From assembly GCF_050948215.1 (NCBI RefSeq), contig NC_135149.1:6677001-6741000 (forward strand): 64,000 nt of DNA. The letters are read 5' to 3'. Shown piece after piece: positions 45,157 through 57,394 of the stretch. This stretch comes from Halictus rubicundus (lineage: Eukaryota; Arthropoda; Insecta; Hymenoptera; Halictidae). A model generated the notes under the pieces. It had not been told where the DNA came from and searched no databases. It saw only the letters and a list, made by a program, of their open reading frames with translations. Numbering within the stretch: the first letter of the stretch is position 1; each line of letters begins with the position of its first letter. The position numbers and the translations under genes are program-made.

Positions 45157-46038
45157 ATTGCCAATTTGACAAGGAAATATGATCCGAAGTTTCATAGAAA
45201 AATAGTTTAAAAGAAGAAAAGGTTGTCACTGAATCAATGTTTACAAGATTAATGTTGCATCGATAATTCACAATTGCTGTTTTAGATCTTAATTATTAAA
45301 CATTAAGTATTAAAAATTAAATGTCTTTTTAATTTTTGGAGTGTTAAGTAATTCTTTAACTTCACTGTTATGGAAAAATATTCCGCTTCATGCTGTGTTT
45401 CGCCACTGCGATAAATGTTTCCATTTAATTAAACACCTGTGCATCATCGTTCCCCGTCCCATTTCGCATTATACGTTGTATAGTGAGTTGTCGCACTGTA
45501 TTTCAATATTTACGTCCTGTATAATTTTCTCTACATGCGTTCCTCTTCCATTGTTCCATTATTGTCTTTCATTCTTTTGGAACGCTTTTATCATACTTTG
45601 TCATAACAAATAGTAAAGAAATGTTTTCGTCCCTTTGTCATAGAATAATTTGCACGCATATGAAAAAAGGAAAACGCCGCATTACAACAGTTTTCAAGAT
45701 TGAAAGTAAATAAAGCAATAAATACTGCTACATTTTCACCAAAGACAAGTGTCTGTTTACTGCAGCAGAGAAATGATGAAAAAGTCTTTGAGTGCAATAT
45801 AAAAGTGATGAAAAGCCTTCAAAGCAGTTTTTACAAATTTTATAACACATTTAATACAATAAAAGAGAAATTAAATGAATAATTAAAAAATTTTTTCAAT
45901 AATTTAGGAGTTATTTATTAGATGAATAATTTCCACCAAATATTTCCTATAATTCTATACGAATTCTAATGTTAGAAATAGTCCACTAGCATGCTGGTCA
46001 AATTGATTCAATTCCTACTGATGTTCTAATAGTTTCAC
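45157..46038. other. AT-rich non-coding
   Basis: No gene recognised; 45341-45613 plus and 45591-45797 minus are chance-like frames without motifs. Confidence 0.45.
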
Positions 46039-46042
46039 TTAA

Positions 46043-46561
46043 GGGCCCGGGGTAGTCACGTGACTTTTTAATTAATAATTTCCATTCACAGCCTTCAGAC
46101 ACAGACTTAAGATCCGTCTTGGTCTTGATCCGACGGGTCTTAAGTCTGTGACTAAACTTGTCACATTTTTGCTCTGTATTATCGATATTATGAATTCTGA
46201 CGCCAGAAACGTGCTTCAAGTTTTCGATTTTATTTCGCAACAGAATCAAGACAAATTATAGCTCAATTTGTAGCCGGAGATATTTTCTAGTGCGCGCTGG
46301 TCTCGACATCATCCAGAAAACTCATCGAATGGCATAAAAATCCTTGGATTCCACTACTTCTAACGCTTATGTTACCAAATATCTGCATAATCTCGGCAGT
46401 TCCTGACCAGCGCGCACTAGATTGAACCTTCCTCTTTCGATTGAGTCCTTTACCAGCGACAAAATATTCTTATATAAGGACGAAAATTGAAGCATGTAAA
46501 ACCATTTTTTTACAGTAATGTAGTCACTCTACTTTATCGTGAATCTACGGAGACCGGCCCC
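46043..46561. mobile_element. TTAA element with two strong internal hairpins
   Basis: TTAA at 46039-46042 and 46562-46565 brackets 519 bp with G-rich ends GGGCCCGGGGTAGTCACG and, from the right, GGGGCCGGTCTCCGTAG. CACAGACTTAAGATCCGTC (about 46099) pairs with the inverse at about 46134-46152. TAGTGCGCGCTGGTC (about 46290) pairs with GACCAGCGCGCACTA (about 46407-46421). No coding capacity. The ends resemble those of 40877-41819. Confidence 0.75.
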
Positions 46562-46565
46562 TTAA

Positions 46566-48297
46566 TTATAATGATTACTATTTTGCATAATTATTGTTCC
46601 TGAAAGCGTTCCTAATAAACCAATAGAATTATATTCTAATTAATTTTATTCTTTTATACGAACACTTTCGGGAGGCACCATATATTCGCAAAAATATGGA
46701 ACGATCGCATTCGTTACCGAAAAAATATCGCCAGCATAAAAGCGACAAAAGCCACTATTTACATATCTCGCAAAATATGATAGCACAATAATATATCCTC
46801 TTCCATTTTATCTGTACGCGCAACAGTTGCAAAAAATGCACTACTAATAACCATTCTGCATAATTTAATTATACAGCGCCAGACACGGAACGAAGGGTCG
46901 AATAATAATTTTTTCGTTGGATTTAAATTATCGGATGTATAGTATTATTAATCAGGCATACGTCAACGAGGCTTAAAGCTCGCTCACCGGGCGACTTGGA
47001 AAAATCTCGCGCGACGAAGATTTCTCTTCCGGGCTGTCAAGACAGGTATTAATTAGTCGACGCATGCTAAGGATTTAATTGCGGGTGGTTTCGCACACCC
47101 GGCGAAACGAGGCAGCTTAGGACACGCGGAGAGTAGTGTTGTTGCTGGCAGTGATTTCCGGCCACTGGTGGATGTGAGGGTTTCCAAGTGAAGTGGAACC
47201 CAGCCCTGGTCGGGGCTCTCGTTCGCATCCGTATTTGCGTAGCTTTTATCCACTCGCCGACTTGGAGCCACGGTTCGCATCGCTTAAAAACGACCAGAGC
47301 AAAGTCTGTTATGAGCAACGATGATCTCTTCAATTATCCGTTTTGTTCGCTAACTCGATGCGGTAAGTGGTTTCAATGAACCGGCCTCGTATCCGCGCGA
47401 GTACTTTCGAAACAGAGATTTCGATTTCCACGGTAAAACCACTGAAGTCTGCACTGCTCTTACCATTACATAATATGTATTCGAACACTCCTGAGCGAAT
47501 AGAGTAGCTTTCCCTGAAGCAGCAAATTGTACAGTGACTCCCATTTATACATTGGACACTGCTAAAAAAATCAGAATAGCTTTCTTAAAGGCCTATAGGA
47601 TTTATGGGGTTGAAAGGTAAGAGAAATTAAAAAATTATGTTTCTGTCTATATAATATTATGTTTCTTCAGAAATTAGTATATACGTTTTATTATATGTTG
47701 TCTAAGTAATATTTACTAAAAATTTTAGCCAAATATCTGAAACTAGAAAGATATGTCACTAGGGTGGCCCTTATTTTCGACATTTCAATTTTTTTACGAC
47801 CACCCCCCTCCCTCCCGCAGAATTGTCCCAATTAATAAAAAAAATCTGTGCAAAGTTTTTGCTCGATCGGATAACGGGAATACGTGTCCCTCGAGCCTTA
47901 AACATTAAAATAATTAATTAAACGCTCATAAAATCGGTTTTCTCGAATATCTTCTAAATTATTAATTCTATCGAAAAATATGTTAGAACAAACCTGTAGA
48001 TTTGAACATGTTGCTTCTTTTATCTCCTATTACTGTTTTTCGTAAAACAAACGGTTTTCCAAAAAAATTGAGAAAAATGTCGGAACAGAAGCAAGAAAAG
48101 TTTTTAAGTTAAGTTAGTCCTTATCGAAGCCTATTTTAACAAAATCAGTTTTTTAAAAAGCTTAAATCGGTAAATTATTTTCATCCAACATTTTTTGCAC
48201 AATACAAAATCTAATGGTTGATACAAATGTACAAAACGTATTTTAAACATTTCAATTATATGCTCAGATGAAACAGTTGTAAAAGTATCTGTGCAAT
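46566..48297. other. non-coding; GC-richer centre and one possible element end
   Basis: 46900-47540 is GC-richer with frames on both strands (47053-47280 minus, 47188-47379 plus), none recognisable. TAGGGTGGCCCTTATTTTCG at about 47762 looks like the left end of a TA-type element, but no right partner was seen. Confidence 0.4.
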
Positions 48298-48299
48298 TA

Positions 48300-48505
48300 C
48301 AGTGTTTACTCTACATATGTTCCAAATACCTAGCCGATAAAAGTCCCAGAATTATTCCCACTGCTGATTGGCATACCTCGTGAGGGGTCATAAACCGTGG
48401 CCTCTAGAGCTTCGCTGTCCTTTTCTACGTTCGGCGTGGATCAAAGAATGCGCGATATATGTTCCTGACTAGACCCGTGTTTGGACATATACCGAGTAAA
48501 CACTG
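48300..48505. mobile_element. copy of the 8.8-kb element family
   Basis: Ends CAGTGTTTACTCTACATATG and, from the right, CAGTGTTTACTCGGTATATG; TA at 48298-48299. It shares CTTCGCTGTCCTTTTCTACG and TAGACCCGTGTT with the other copies; no hexamer array. Confidence 0.8.
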
Positions 48506-51500
48506 TGTTTGCCATTCTTAAAACATTTTCTTTAAACGTCACTTAATAACTTTACTGACAACATTCTAATAAAATTACAACTTCTTAGTACAACTCAAGT
48601 CTTTCAACCAATTTTAATGTTATTCTCCTTTAAGGACGTTCGAATATTAATTTGGCCGCTGTAGATATCACACAGAATTCTCTATAGGGTTTGCTTGATT
48701 AAATGTTCTCTCTCTGTAAAGTTAATAATGTTTCCGGGATTCGTGAATGTCGTTATCGCAAAGGCGATAACATATTTCGGTTTGTAATTCATACGAAATA
48801 GTAATGGTGTTTATTGTAAAAGCGTGAGATGTTAATAGCTATACCGTAGTTCCTTGTGTGAATTCATGTTTGTTTAAGGAATTGGATAGAAATTGATTGC
48901 ATCAATAAATTAGTGTATTTTGTCAAGCAAAGAAAGATATTTAATCTGTGACCAATTTATTAACATGGTTAATTTAGTATTAATATCTGTTAATTTACTA
49001 GTATTAATATCTGCAATTAGCTTGTGAATATTAATGGAAAACTGAAATCACACAGAAATTGCGTTAATCAATCAAAGACTGTATCATATTTTTAGTAATA
49101 TACAAACTTGATTGGAACATGTCATCGTTTAACATGTTTGCAAGAAATTATAAAAATAATCGAAACAACTCTTTCAAATATATTTTTGGTGGTCATTTTT
49201 GTAGACACATTGGAATTTCTATTGTTCTTAATACAACAGGTGTTCTTGTCATTTAATCGTAAAATCTGAGCAATTAAATGAGAATTTTGATGCTCTGGGT
49301 CAAAATAGACACTGACGCCACCGTCAGAAGGTTAATCATTTCTTCTTTAACTTACTAATTTCTCCTTTAACTATTTCACTAGTGAATCATTCCTTCTGAA
49401 ATAAAGAGAATCGAGTCGATTAAAAATTGATTATAGTCTTGGCCATAGCGTTCCATGGAGTTATGTTCCACTGTGAAGAAAGAAGAAGCTATTCGAATAA
49501 AAATTCCTCGCGTGTTTTCAAACGGAACGGACGCGCGGCAATTTGTCCGAGTCAAAAATTGCAGCATCAACGTGGTTTCCGGAAACGCGTACCAGTCCAT
49601 CGTTCCCACCAGCCTTTACGATCGCCTAACTGCCGGCTAATTTTCGTTCTCGTAGTGTAATGCGCCCTCGTTCCGACCGTGGACGTTGAAGCGGGCCCGA
49701 ATAGTGGTTGAGTTCGTTCTCTGATCGTGATAAAACGCCTGTTTCGTGGAAAAAAACTGTCGGACTACCCGATAAAAATCACCGACTGTCCCATATACGC
49801 ATTTACCTAGTACCTACAGTCATTTTCGGCGGCTAATTGGAGCGAGGGCTAATGACGTTCACAAACGAGAATGAATTTCGAAGGCCATCGAATTTAATTC
49901 GTATTAAATGAAACAACGATTAATGGCGGAGCTGAATTTCGCCAGAGGCAACCCCGAAAATGGTGGCAATATTTCAATATCTTGTTCGCAAAATATGCTA
50001 TTATTATTATACGAGACGGCCCATTAAAAACGTTCAGAATGGTAATAGGGGACGTAGATCACTGGCCAGTTTGATGTAGATCCGAAAGAAATTCCTTTTT
50101 TATTCTGGTTCAAAAATGACGTGGATGTTAGGTTGCAGAGCATCTAAAAAAAAACATATTTTTGGATCGGAAAAATACAAAAAATTTGTTTAAGTAGCTC
50201 AAGATGTGTTATAAACGGTGCTCCAATTCGATTTTATATTAAATTATTTTTTTGTACTGGAAAAAAAGAAATTGTTTAATTTGTTGATGATTTTAGGCCT
50301 GCAACTTTGGGCATAACCCTAAACACTATCGAAAATGTACAGTCCTCGGTTCAGACCGAGGTGCAGTTAATATTTCGACTACCGAACGGTGCGCAGAAGT
50401 TGACGTTCTCTTCAAAGAAAAATAATTTTTTTTTTGCGAGGATTGCAGCAGTTGTTCGACTCTCTGTCCACGGGCGTGCAGTTTCGTTGCTCGGAGCTCA
50501 TGGTCTCTGGGCTCTCTTCGTCCTTGGACGCAGTTAACCAGGAAAACTCGGGAAGCCCGTAGTCGTGAGCCTCATTTGGCCGCCCCTCTCCACAGGCCGT
50601 TTCCACTTTGCAGTTTATGACCGTGCGCGAAGCCGATCTAGCGGCCGGGCAGTCCCTTTTTACATCTGCCCGGATTACTTTGCCGAAGTAGCTTCTGCCC
50701 GGAATACCAGTTCTCCGCGTCCGCTATTGCGCGAGTTAGTTTCTGCGAATTGCCGACTTGTTACTTTTGCTTTAAGGGAAAGATCCGTGCAACGCGATAA
50801 CGGACTTTCCCTTGTTATCTGAAACGGTTCTCTCTCGCTTCTCTTTCCTTATTTTTTTTTTTTTTCGTTCGTACTCCGCGCGAGCCCCGTACACTCTAAA
50901 TTAGGTTCGTAAAATGCGCTGGTGATTTCTGAACGTTTAGTTACATGGTTGCCGCCACGTAAGAGAGATTGTTAATTAACGAGTTCATGCAAATTTGCTG
51001 TTCTAGGGACGAATTTACTGTTAACGAAGTTAAAAGAGATTCTCGTTCTTTGTAAATAAAATGTAAAAAGGAATTACGTTAAATCTTTCGACGATTTTTC
51101 TGCATTGTTTAATACATACAGTTCCTCAATCTATTTTTAAGCACATATAATCCTGTATCTACTTTTATTATTTTTAAATATATTTTTAAATATTTTTAGT
51201 CACTTGTTCATTTCGCAAATTTTACAATACAGATTTAAATAATTTGTGAGAGAACTACGGAAACATAAATGAAAATATAATTTCTCCGATTAGGGCTTCA
51301 CTGGATTGAAAATAAAGCAAATACAACATAAAGTATGCATCGTTCAGTGTAGTTCGTGTAATATAATGTATAAACAAATAAATACATAAACGTGTCCTCA
51401 ATTTTCTTATTCAATTTCTTGACTTTCTTATTATTTTTCAAGTTTCCATTTGATCCAATTTTTGGCATATTTTCATTTTTTTTTTCACTTAAAGTAAAAA

Positions 51501-51859
51501 TGAAGTGTCATATACATACAAGTATAGGATTTCCTTTTGGACATAATTAATTTAATACATAGAGGAATACACAATTTCCTTTTGAGCATAATTGATTTTG
51601 AACGTAAATGAGGTTCCAGCTCTTTAATGCACAGTAATATAGAATCTCCTTTCGAACATTAATCGTATCAAATGAAAGCAGTCAAAGCGGTTCTTTCTTG
51701 CATTAAATCCTCGGCGAAGATAGCAACACGGAGATTGTTAAGAGCCACCGATTTCCTGGCAAAATGTTGAAAAATTGTTAGCACCAAGTCGCTAATAACT
51801 CAGCTTAGAGGTTAAAGAAGAGGATAAAGAGGAGAAATCCCTTTTCCTCCTGTGGTAAT
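48506..51859. other. non-coding; GC-richer islands, no gene recognised
   Basis: Islands at about 49430-49990 and 50320-50900 carry frames on both strands (for example 50565-50822 plus) without family motifs. A TTAA-end-like motif (gacgccaccgtcagaaggttaa) is present near 49314-49335; a similar one is near 54290-54310. 50900-51640 is AT-rich. Confidence 0.4.
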
Positions 51860-51946
51860 ATGAACGATAAAGTGGCTCTGATGAGCGTGGTTCCAAGAGA
51901 AATCATGAAGCAGGAGCTTAAGCTAGACATTAATGCTTTTGGGTGA
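51860..51946 (+). other. candidate short coding exon or small ORF (28 codons)
   Basis: ATG at 51860 opens MNDKVALMSVVPREIMKQEL then KLDINAFG before an in-frame TGA. The sequence TTTTGG|gtgaagt at its end is a passable splice donor, so this could be a first coding exon with the GC-richer 51690-51859 as leader. Residue composition is protein-like (no low complexity), but I cannot name a family, and no acceptor exon was found. It could equally be chance. Confidence 0.2.
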
Positions 51947-52688
51947 AGTTTTCTCTTTTTGGATAACTTCGGAGTACACGGTGCACACTGTCCACCCCGA
52001 AGTCTTCTTCCGCGTGGGGGGGGGGGGGGTTACCAGCATTCACCCTCTAACGAACTGGTTCACCTTAATCCCCGTTACCCGCGAGGATTAAGTTAAGTGA
52101 AAGGGTCTTATCGCCTTAACGATGATCGACGTCCTGGATCTTGGGTCTAGGTGGCTAAGTAAGGTCTTGTGTACAGCGCAGCTACGTCTCCGCTCTTTTA
52201 GGAAGTGTCACAAGTGACGAACAGTTAACTACCGAGATTGTCGAGTCACTTCGAAAGAAAACTTCCCGGAAAACCGTCGAACCCTCGCGACGGAATTCTT
52301 ATCGTCGTCAGCTTCGAGAATACTTATAAAAATCATTGATCAGTGGCTTCACTTCCAGGAACCTTCGAACAGCTGCTACAACTTTGAAGATAGTTCCTTC
52401 ACAGATATTTCACCATTTGTTTATATTCTAAATGATACTTTCGTTTGATTTTTTATTCTTGCGGTAGCAGATTCGAGTAACTTTCAGATATACTTGTGTT
52501 TGATCATTTGATATAAGGTAAACGTCACGGTTTCCGGACGCTTAAGGAATATCGGTACTTGTATACTCGGTATTTGTCGAATTTTTTTGATTAGAATGAT
52601 ACCATACACGATATCATTCGGATCATATTTGCATTAATTTTCCGTTAATATAATTGTAATGGAAAATAACTTTCATCGTTCATTACTA
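51947..52688. other. non-coding; hairpin and poly-G run
   Basis: ACTTCGGAGTACACGGTG (about 51966) pairs imperfectly (14 of 18) with an inverse copy ending near 52003, nearly without a loop. A poly-G run follows at 52016-52030. 52000-52330 is GC-richer without coding signs. Confidence 0.4.
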
Positions 52689-52878
52689 GAATGCGGATCT
52701 TTATGCAAAATAAAAAATGTTTGCATTCATTGCGAAACATGGGAGGCAAATAAGAAATTTTTTCTTCCTTTAATTATCTTATTAAACTGAAACTGATACG
52801 CTGATGTGCTTAAATCTTTTCAATATGGCCGCTGATTTACATTCTGCATACCCATTTTTATGATAAATGCATAAAATC
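52689..52878 (+). mobile_element. GACTGCGG MITE, copy
   Basis: TA at 52687-52688, start GAATGCGGATCTTTATGCAA, end gataaatgcataaaatc then TA (52879-52880). The middle closely follows the 38249 copy (ACTGAAACTGATACGCTGAT and CTTAAATCTTTTCAATATG). Confidence 0.75.
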
Positions 52879-53044
52879 TAATTATTACACAAGTAAATGT
52901 CATCGGAATTATATCATATTTGGTATCATTTTCATTAGAAAAATGCCATGAATACGTTGGTGAAAGTGCCATAAAAAGTAACGAAAATGAAGAAGTTTTG
53001 TTATTGGATTAGTAGTGGTCTCACACCGATACACCCGACCCGTA

Positions 53045-53192
53045 TTATGTTTACACTCCTCGGTTACCAAGGACACTCGAGCTTTGCTGTCCTTTTCTAT
53101 GTTCGTCAGTGTATCAAAGAATAGTATCTTCTAGCCGATGTATGTCCTTGGGTAGACCCGTGTTGTGAACATATATCGAGTAAACCTTGCAT
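53045..53192. mobile_element. truncated copy of the 8.8-kb element family
   Basis: It shares CTCCTCGGT.ACC.AGG.CAC, TCGAGCTTTGCTGTCCTTTT, GTGTATCAAAGAATAGTATC and GTAGACCCGTGTTGTG, ending acatatatcgagtaaacc. The left inverted end is not recognisable. Confidence 0.7.
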
Positions 53193-54476
53193 TTGTTCGC
53201 AATCAATAAGCAAATTTTCACTTTTCACAAAGAACTGCAATCTAATAATAACCAGAGATCAAATTGCTCTCGCAGCGTGTTTCAACGCTGAATTTTTAAC
53301 CTAATCTGAAAAACTGCGAAAGCGTCTGAACCTCGCTAAGATAATTACTTGAAACAACGGCATTAACCGTCTCCGGCAACTTAAATTATATCATGACAGG
53401 AACTCGCTTCCGTCGGAGCTCGTCTCTCCATCTACGCGCACGTCACTCCGACATCGCGAAGTTCCAATCATCTTCGATACAACTTCCAGCGTACTTCGAA
53501 CTTTTGACACATTGTCTCTCGCGCGACCGAGGTCGAAGTATGTATCTCGACAGATTCCGTGGAAAATCTAAACCTCGCGACGCCCTCTCTCGCAAATCCC
53601 TTCGAATTCTAATTTCAACATGTACGAGATGCTGGTGGAGACGGAAAATCGTGGTTCTTTATTTTTCCCTGTCTCGCTTTCGTCGAGTCCTCCCGGGTTG
53701 CGCGCATCACTCAGAAGCCTCGATGTAATTGGATTTACTGCGATCTTGGGAACAGCTCCGCAACCCCCTTCTCGTTTTTCTTGAAGGGAACGCCTCGATT
53801 CTGGGATTCGAAGACACCTTGGAATCGATGGTCCGCGCCCAAGCGGAAATCCTCGCGAGACACAAGCGGAACGAGCGTGTTGCCCGACGGCGGACGAGTC
53901 ATGTCAATTACGCCGGGAAATGTTAAACTGTTGACTGCTGATTGCAGTGGATCCAAAATTATTTGGACACTAAATTCGACGTCTGAGCTGTGAATATTTC
54001 GTTAAAAATATGGTAAGACAATATACGTGGACTCTTTTTTCAAGCTTGAAGCCTCTATCTATGCCGAACCCAAATAATGAATTCCTCCACTTTTTTCTAG
54101 AATATTTTTGCTATATTTGCTGTATTATTTCTTCATATTATTAAAAATAACGGATATCTTAAAAGTGGTCGAAATTATTGGTGCGCCCTGTATAATTGAT
54201 ATTTAGGTACGAAAATATAACGCAGCAGCTGTTTATTTATTTTAATCATCGAATGAAAATTTTTCTATACTGAGTCAAAATTTACCCAGGCGCCGCCGTC
54301 AGGGGGTTAACTCTTGTACACCGGATGGTTTTAGTAAGTTGTTGCAAATAAAATGGACGCAAATGTTATGAAACATTTTAATCAAGGAACATTATTATAG
54401 TCTGCAGTTCATTGCCTACACATTTTCACAGATACACAGGATGTCTCAGCATCGGTGGTACAACCGAAAAGTGGGA
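53193..54476. other. non-coding with GC-richer island
   Basis: 53280-53990 is GC-richer; the 111-codon plus frame at 53393-53728 is Arg/Ser-rich with no domain, and frames overlap on both strands. GCGCCCTGTATAA at about 54183 is a lone TA-element end. ggcgccgccgtcagggggttaa near 54290 resembles the end near 49330. Confidence 0.4.
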
Positions 54477-54750
54477 GATTCTACATGAAAAAACAAATCG
54501 AAAATAAAGAATAAAATTTTTTCGTGTGAGGCTTTCTTTTCGAGAAAAACGAGCTTAAAGATCTGTCAGGTTCGCGTACTATAGTATATGCAGGAAGTAG
54601 AATTGGTTGGTCATTACCAGACGCGTCAGACGATTGCTATCGAATAACATGCGAATTCGCTGAATATTCAAAGTCGATCTTCTCGAGAACGAAGCCTCAA
54701 ATGAAAAAATTTTATTCTTCATTTTTCGATTTGTTTCTTCATGTAGAATC
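54477..54750. mobile_element. foldback element
   Basis: The left arm (GATTCTACATGAAAAAACAA, then ATCGAAAATAAAGAATAAAA and TTTTTTCGTGTGAGGC) is matched inversely by 54675-54750 (gatcttctcgagaac..gcctcaaatgaaaaaa.. catgtagaatc). Arm length is about 77 bp with a spacer of about 120 bp. Outer ends may extend to CACAGGATGTCTCAGC near 54435, but no right partner was seen. Confidence 0.7.
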
Positions 54751-56273
54751 ACGCTCTTCTCTGTTTCTCGAGCTGATCATTAAGTTGATCTTTAATATCT
54801 TCAGTTTTTATCTATACATATAATTTTACTTTTGAGTGAAGCTTATTTTAATGTCAATCGATATGCTGTGTATTCTTCTTATCTGAGCGCAAGAATAAAC
54901 GTTTGATGGTTTGCATTTAGCTCGAAGACTGTAAAATATACTTTTATATGTACTGTATAATTCTCGCTGTGACTCACTATAATACAAGCATATATAATGC
55001 ATTTGCTGAATGAGGTAACTTGTTTTCAATCTGCCATAGTAAAATGCACCAGTTGCTTGAAGCAAATTTTATTTTCATAATACAATCGCTTCTGGCTTCT
55101 CTGCCGTCCATCAATATACAATATATTTGTGGATTTTCAGGAATAACATCTGTGGATTTCATAAATAACATTCCCACCTCTCATTCAGTTACTTTCCCGT
55201 AGGTATTTGTTAATTAAATTTTCGTTCCTTAATTACATCGATCGTGCATTCGCAAACAAATGAAACAATTCAGATACCGAAAGTGCTCTTCGTCGAATGC
55301 TCTGCATACTTATTATTGATCTACGGGATAAATATATCACGAAATATTTCCACGGAGTTCATTTTATTCGTCCGCTGGTAAAAATCCACTTGTCACCGGC
55401 GATAAATAACATGTAATTCCGGCCCCTATAAATTAGTTAATTAAAACTACAAATTTGCGCCATCGTCAGTGGTTCACTTATTATTTATAAACCCCGGGAT
55501 CGCTTGTAACAGGCTCTAGCTGGCAGTGATTTATTTATCCAAATCCTGAATCCGGAACATTGCACAAAGACTTCGGGGTAATTGAATTGGCGAGCGTAAT
55601 TAAGTTTGCAAGACTCCTACGATTCTATTCTCGCACGGTTCCCTGTTCGAGACAGGTGAAAAACCGGGGATAGTGCATAAATAAACTGCAAACAGGTTTC
55701 GTTTCCAGTAAAAGATGAGATCATTCCACGCCGAGTGCGACGAAATCTGCTTTTACTGTAGGAAAATTTTCGATCGCTTCTTCTGCCGGAAAATGTCCCC
55801 TGAGAAATTGAAATTCCGTGTCCCTTGCATCCGTTCAATTTTGTTGCGCAACAATGGTAATTTATACACAATGGAATTGAGATTCTAGAACTTACATTGT
55901 CGCATTTTTCAATTAAACAGGCACCTAAATATACAGCTAATTTAAACTTTTGTTTCACATATCTCAATACTTTTACCTTTTTTTTTACTTCTTTGTATCA
56001 TTAAGTACTTTGTTTTTATTATTAGTTTGCAGATATTTATGCATTTTACGAATAGTAAACTGACAAAATTAGATACAACCTGGCTAATAAACTTTGCACT
56101 TGATGTTACGTAGAACGACTACAAAACAAATACTGGTTCAGTGACGAATATTTTTGTTGCTTTTAATTATTTTTCTATGAAACTTTTACCAACGCGTTCG
56201 TGATATTTTTCTGGTTAAAATGAGACCAGACACTGTATAATTTGGACCATATTTACTTGTTCAATTCACGATT
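54751..56273. other. non-coding; possible conserved element at 55370-55620
   Basis: 55370-55620 is rich in TAAT/ATTA and TAATTGAATTGG-type motifs with balanced composition, as in conserved insect enhancers. 55620-55880 is GC-richer, with a 116-codon minus frame (55617-55967) of no known family. Other parts are AT-rich. Confidence 0.35.
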
Positions 56274-56455
56274 CAGTAGAACCTCGATTATCCGAACCCC
56301 GATAATATCTAAATTCTCCATTGACCTTGTTTCACATGTAAACAGTTCAGTCTAAACCGATCAATATACAACATGCTTTATTGTACAAAACAATAAAGAT
56401 TTAATCCACAGCACTCATATTCTACTGATTAGTTTGGATAATCGAGCTTTCACTG
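56274..56455. mobile_element. pogo/Tigger-like MITE
   Basis: Ends CAGTAGAACCTCGATTATCC and, from the right, CAGTGAAAGCTCGATTATCC, 182 bp. CAGT.GAACCTCGATTATCCG-type ends are characteristic of pogo-group elements. The flanks are TT on both sides instead of the expected TA, so the target duplication may have mutated. Confidence 0.75.
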
Positions 56456-57394
56456 TTTCGTGAATTAGTTGGGTAAATATGACTCAAACTGTGTCGTGTT
56501 TGGTATCATTTGAATCAGAAAAGTGTCACGAATATGTGAGTAAAAGTTTCATAAAAAAAGTCGTTAGAATGAAAAAAGTTTTGTCAATATTACATTGTTT
56601 TGTTTACTCTTTATCCTTGTTCCATGTATGGCAAGAGATCGAGGAATAATGTCTGTACAAGATCTAAGTGATATTTCTCCAGTGTACAGCGAGGATTCAA
56701 TGTTCGGTGCCCCATAGTCACAGCCAATAGGGAACACATTTCTAATTAAACAAGACCGAAAAGTCCCCATAAGCAGCAATCAGGCGGCATTACTTAAGAA
56801 GTGACATTTCGCCGCTGTAACCACGCCGAATTAACCGAGCATCGTCTAATTAGGATTATCTATAGCTGGCCCGTGGATTTGCGCTGTGAAACGTCCAATT
56901 AAGGCGGCACGATAGACAATAGGATTGCTCTGTCGCGAAATTACGTTGCCAAGGACTGTCCCATGCAAATAACCTTATGTATTCCCAACGACGTGTACGT
57001 ACTCGCGAGCGGAACGCACGCCACCTTCTGCTCGTGGAAATTGGAAAAAGACGGGGGATGAACGTCTTCTGTTGGAAGATAGGAGAAGAGGGTGGATGTC
57101 GAGTCGGTCATTGTCCGCCATGAAGCGGCGGAACACCGTGAAATTCGTAATGATGCAAGCGGAAGAACAATTTGAATTATCCATTTGCAATGCAAGCTGC
57201 GGCGGTACGGTCCCGTCGACGATAATTTCGAAATTATTTGCTACAATGGAACGGCGCGGTAATTCGCTGAACTAAATAGAAACGTAAATTCCTTTCCACT
57301 GGATGATCGTTGAACAATCCGTAAAAGGCAATTGATACTGAATGTGGCATACTTCGGCTCAAAAAGTTAGAAGCACTTCAGAACATCATCGGTG
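56456..57394. other. non-coding with GC-richer island
   Basis: 56800-57290 is GC-richer; overlapping frames on both strands (57072-57275 plus, 56941-57195 minus) have no recognisable motif. Confidence 0.4.

Noticed and set aside
47762..48120. TAGGGTGGCCCTTATTTTCG as a full transposon
   Set aside because: It looks like a TA-type left end, but no inverted partner was found within 2 kb, so it is only mentioned as a possible end.
53393..53728. 111-codon Arg/Ser-rich frame
   Set aside because: GC-rich island with overlapping frames on both strands, no domain, no splice-supported structure.
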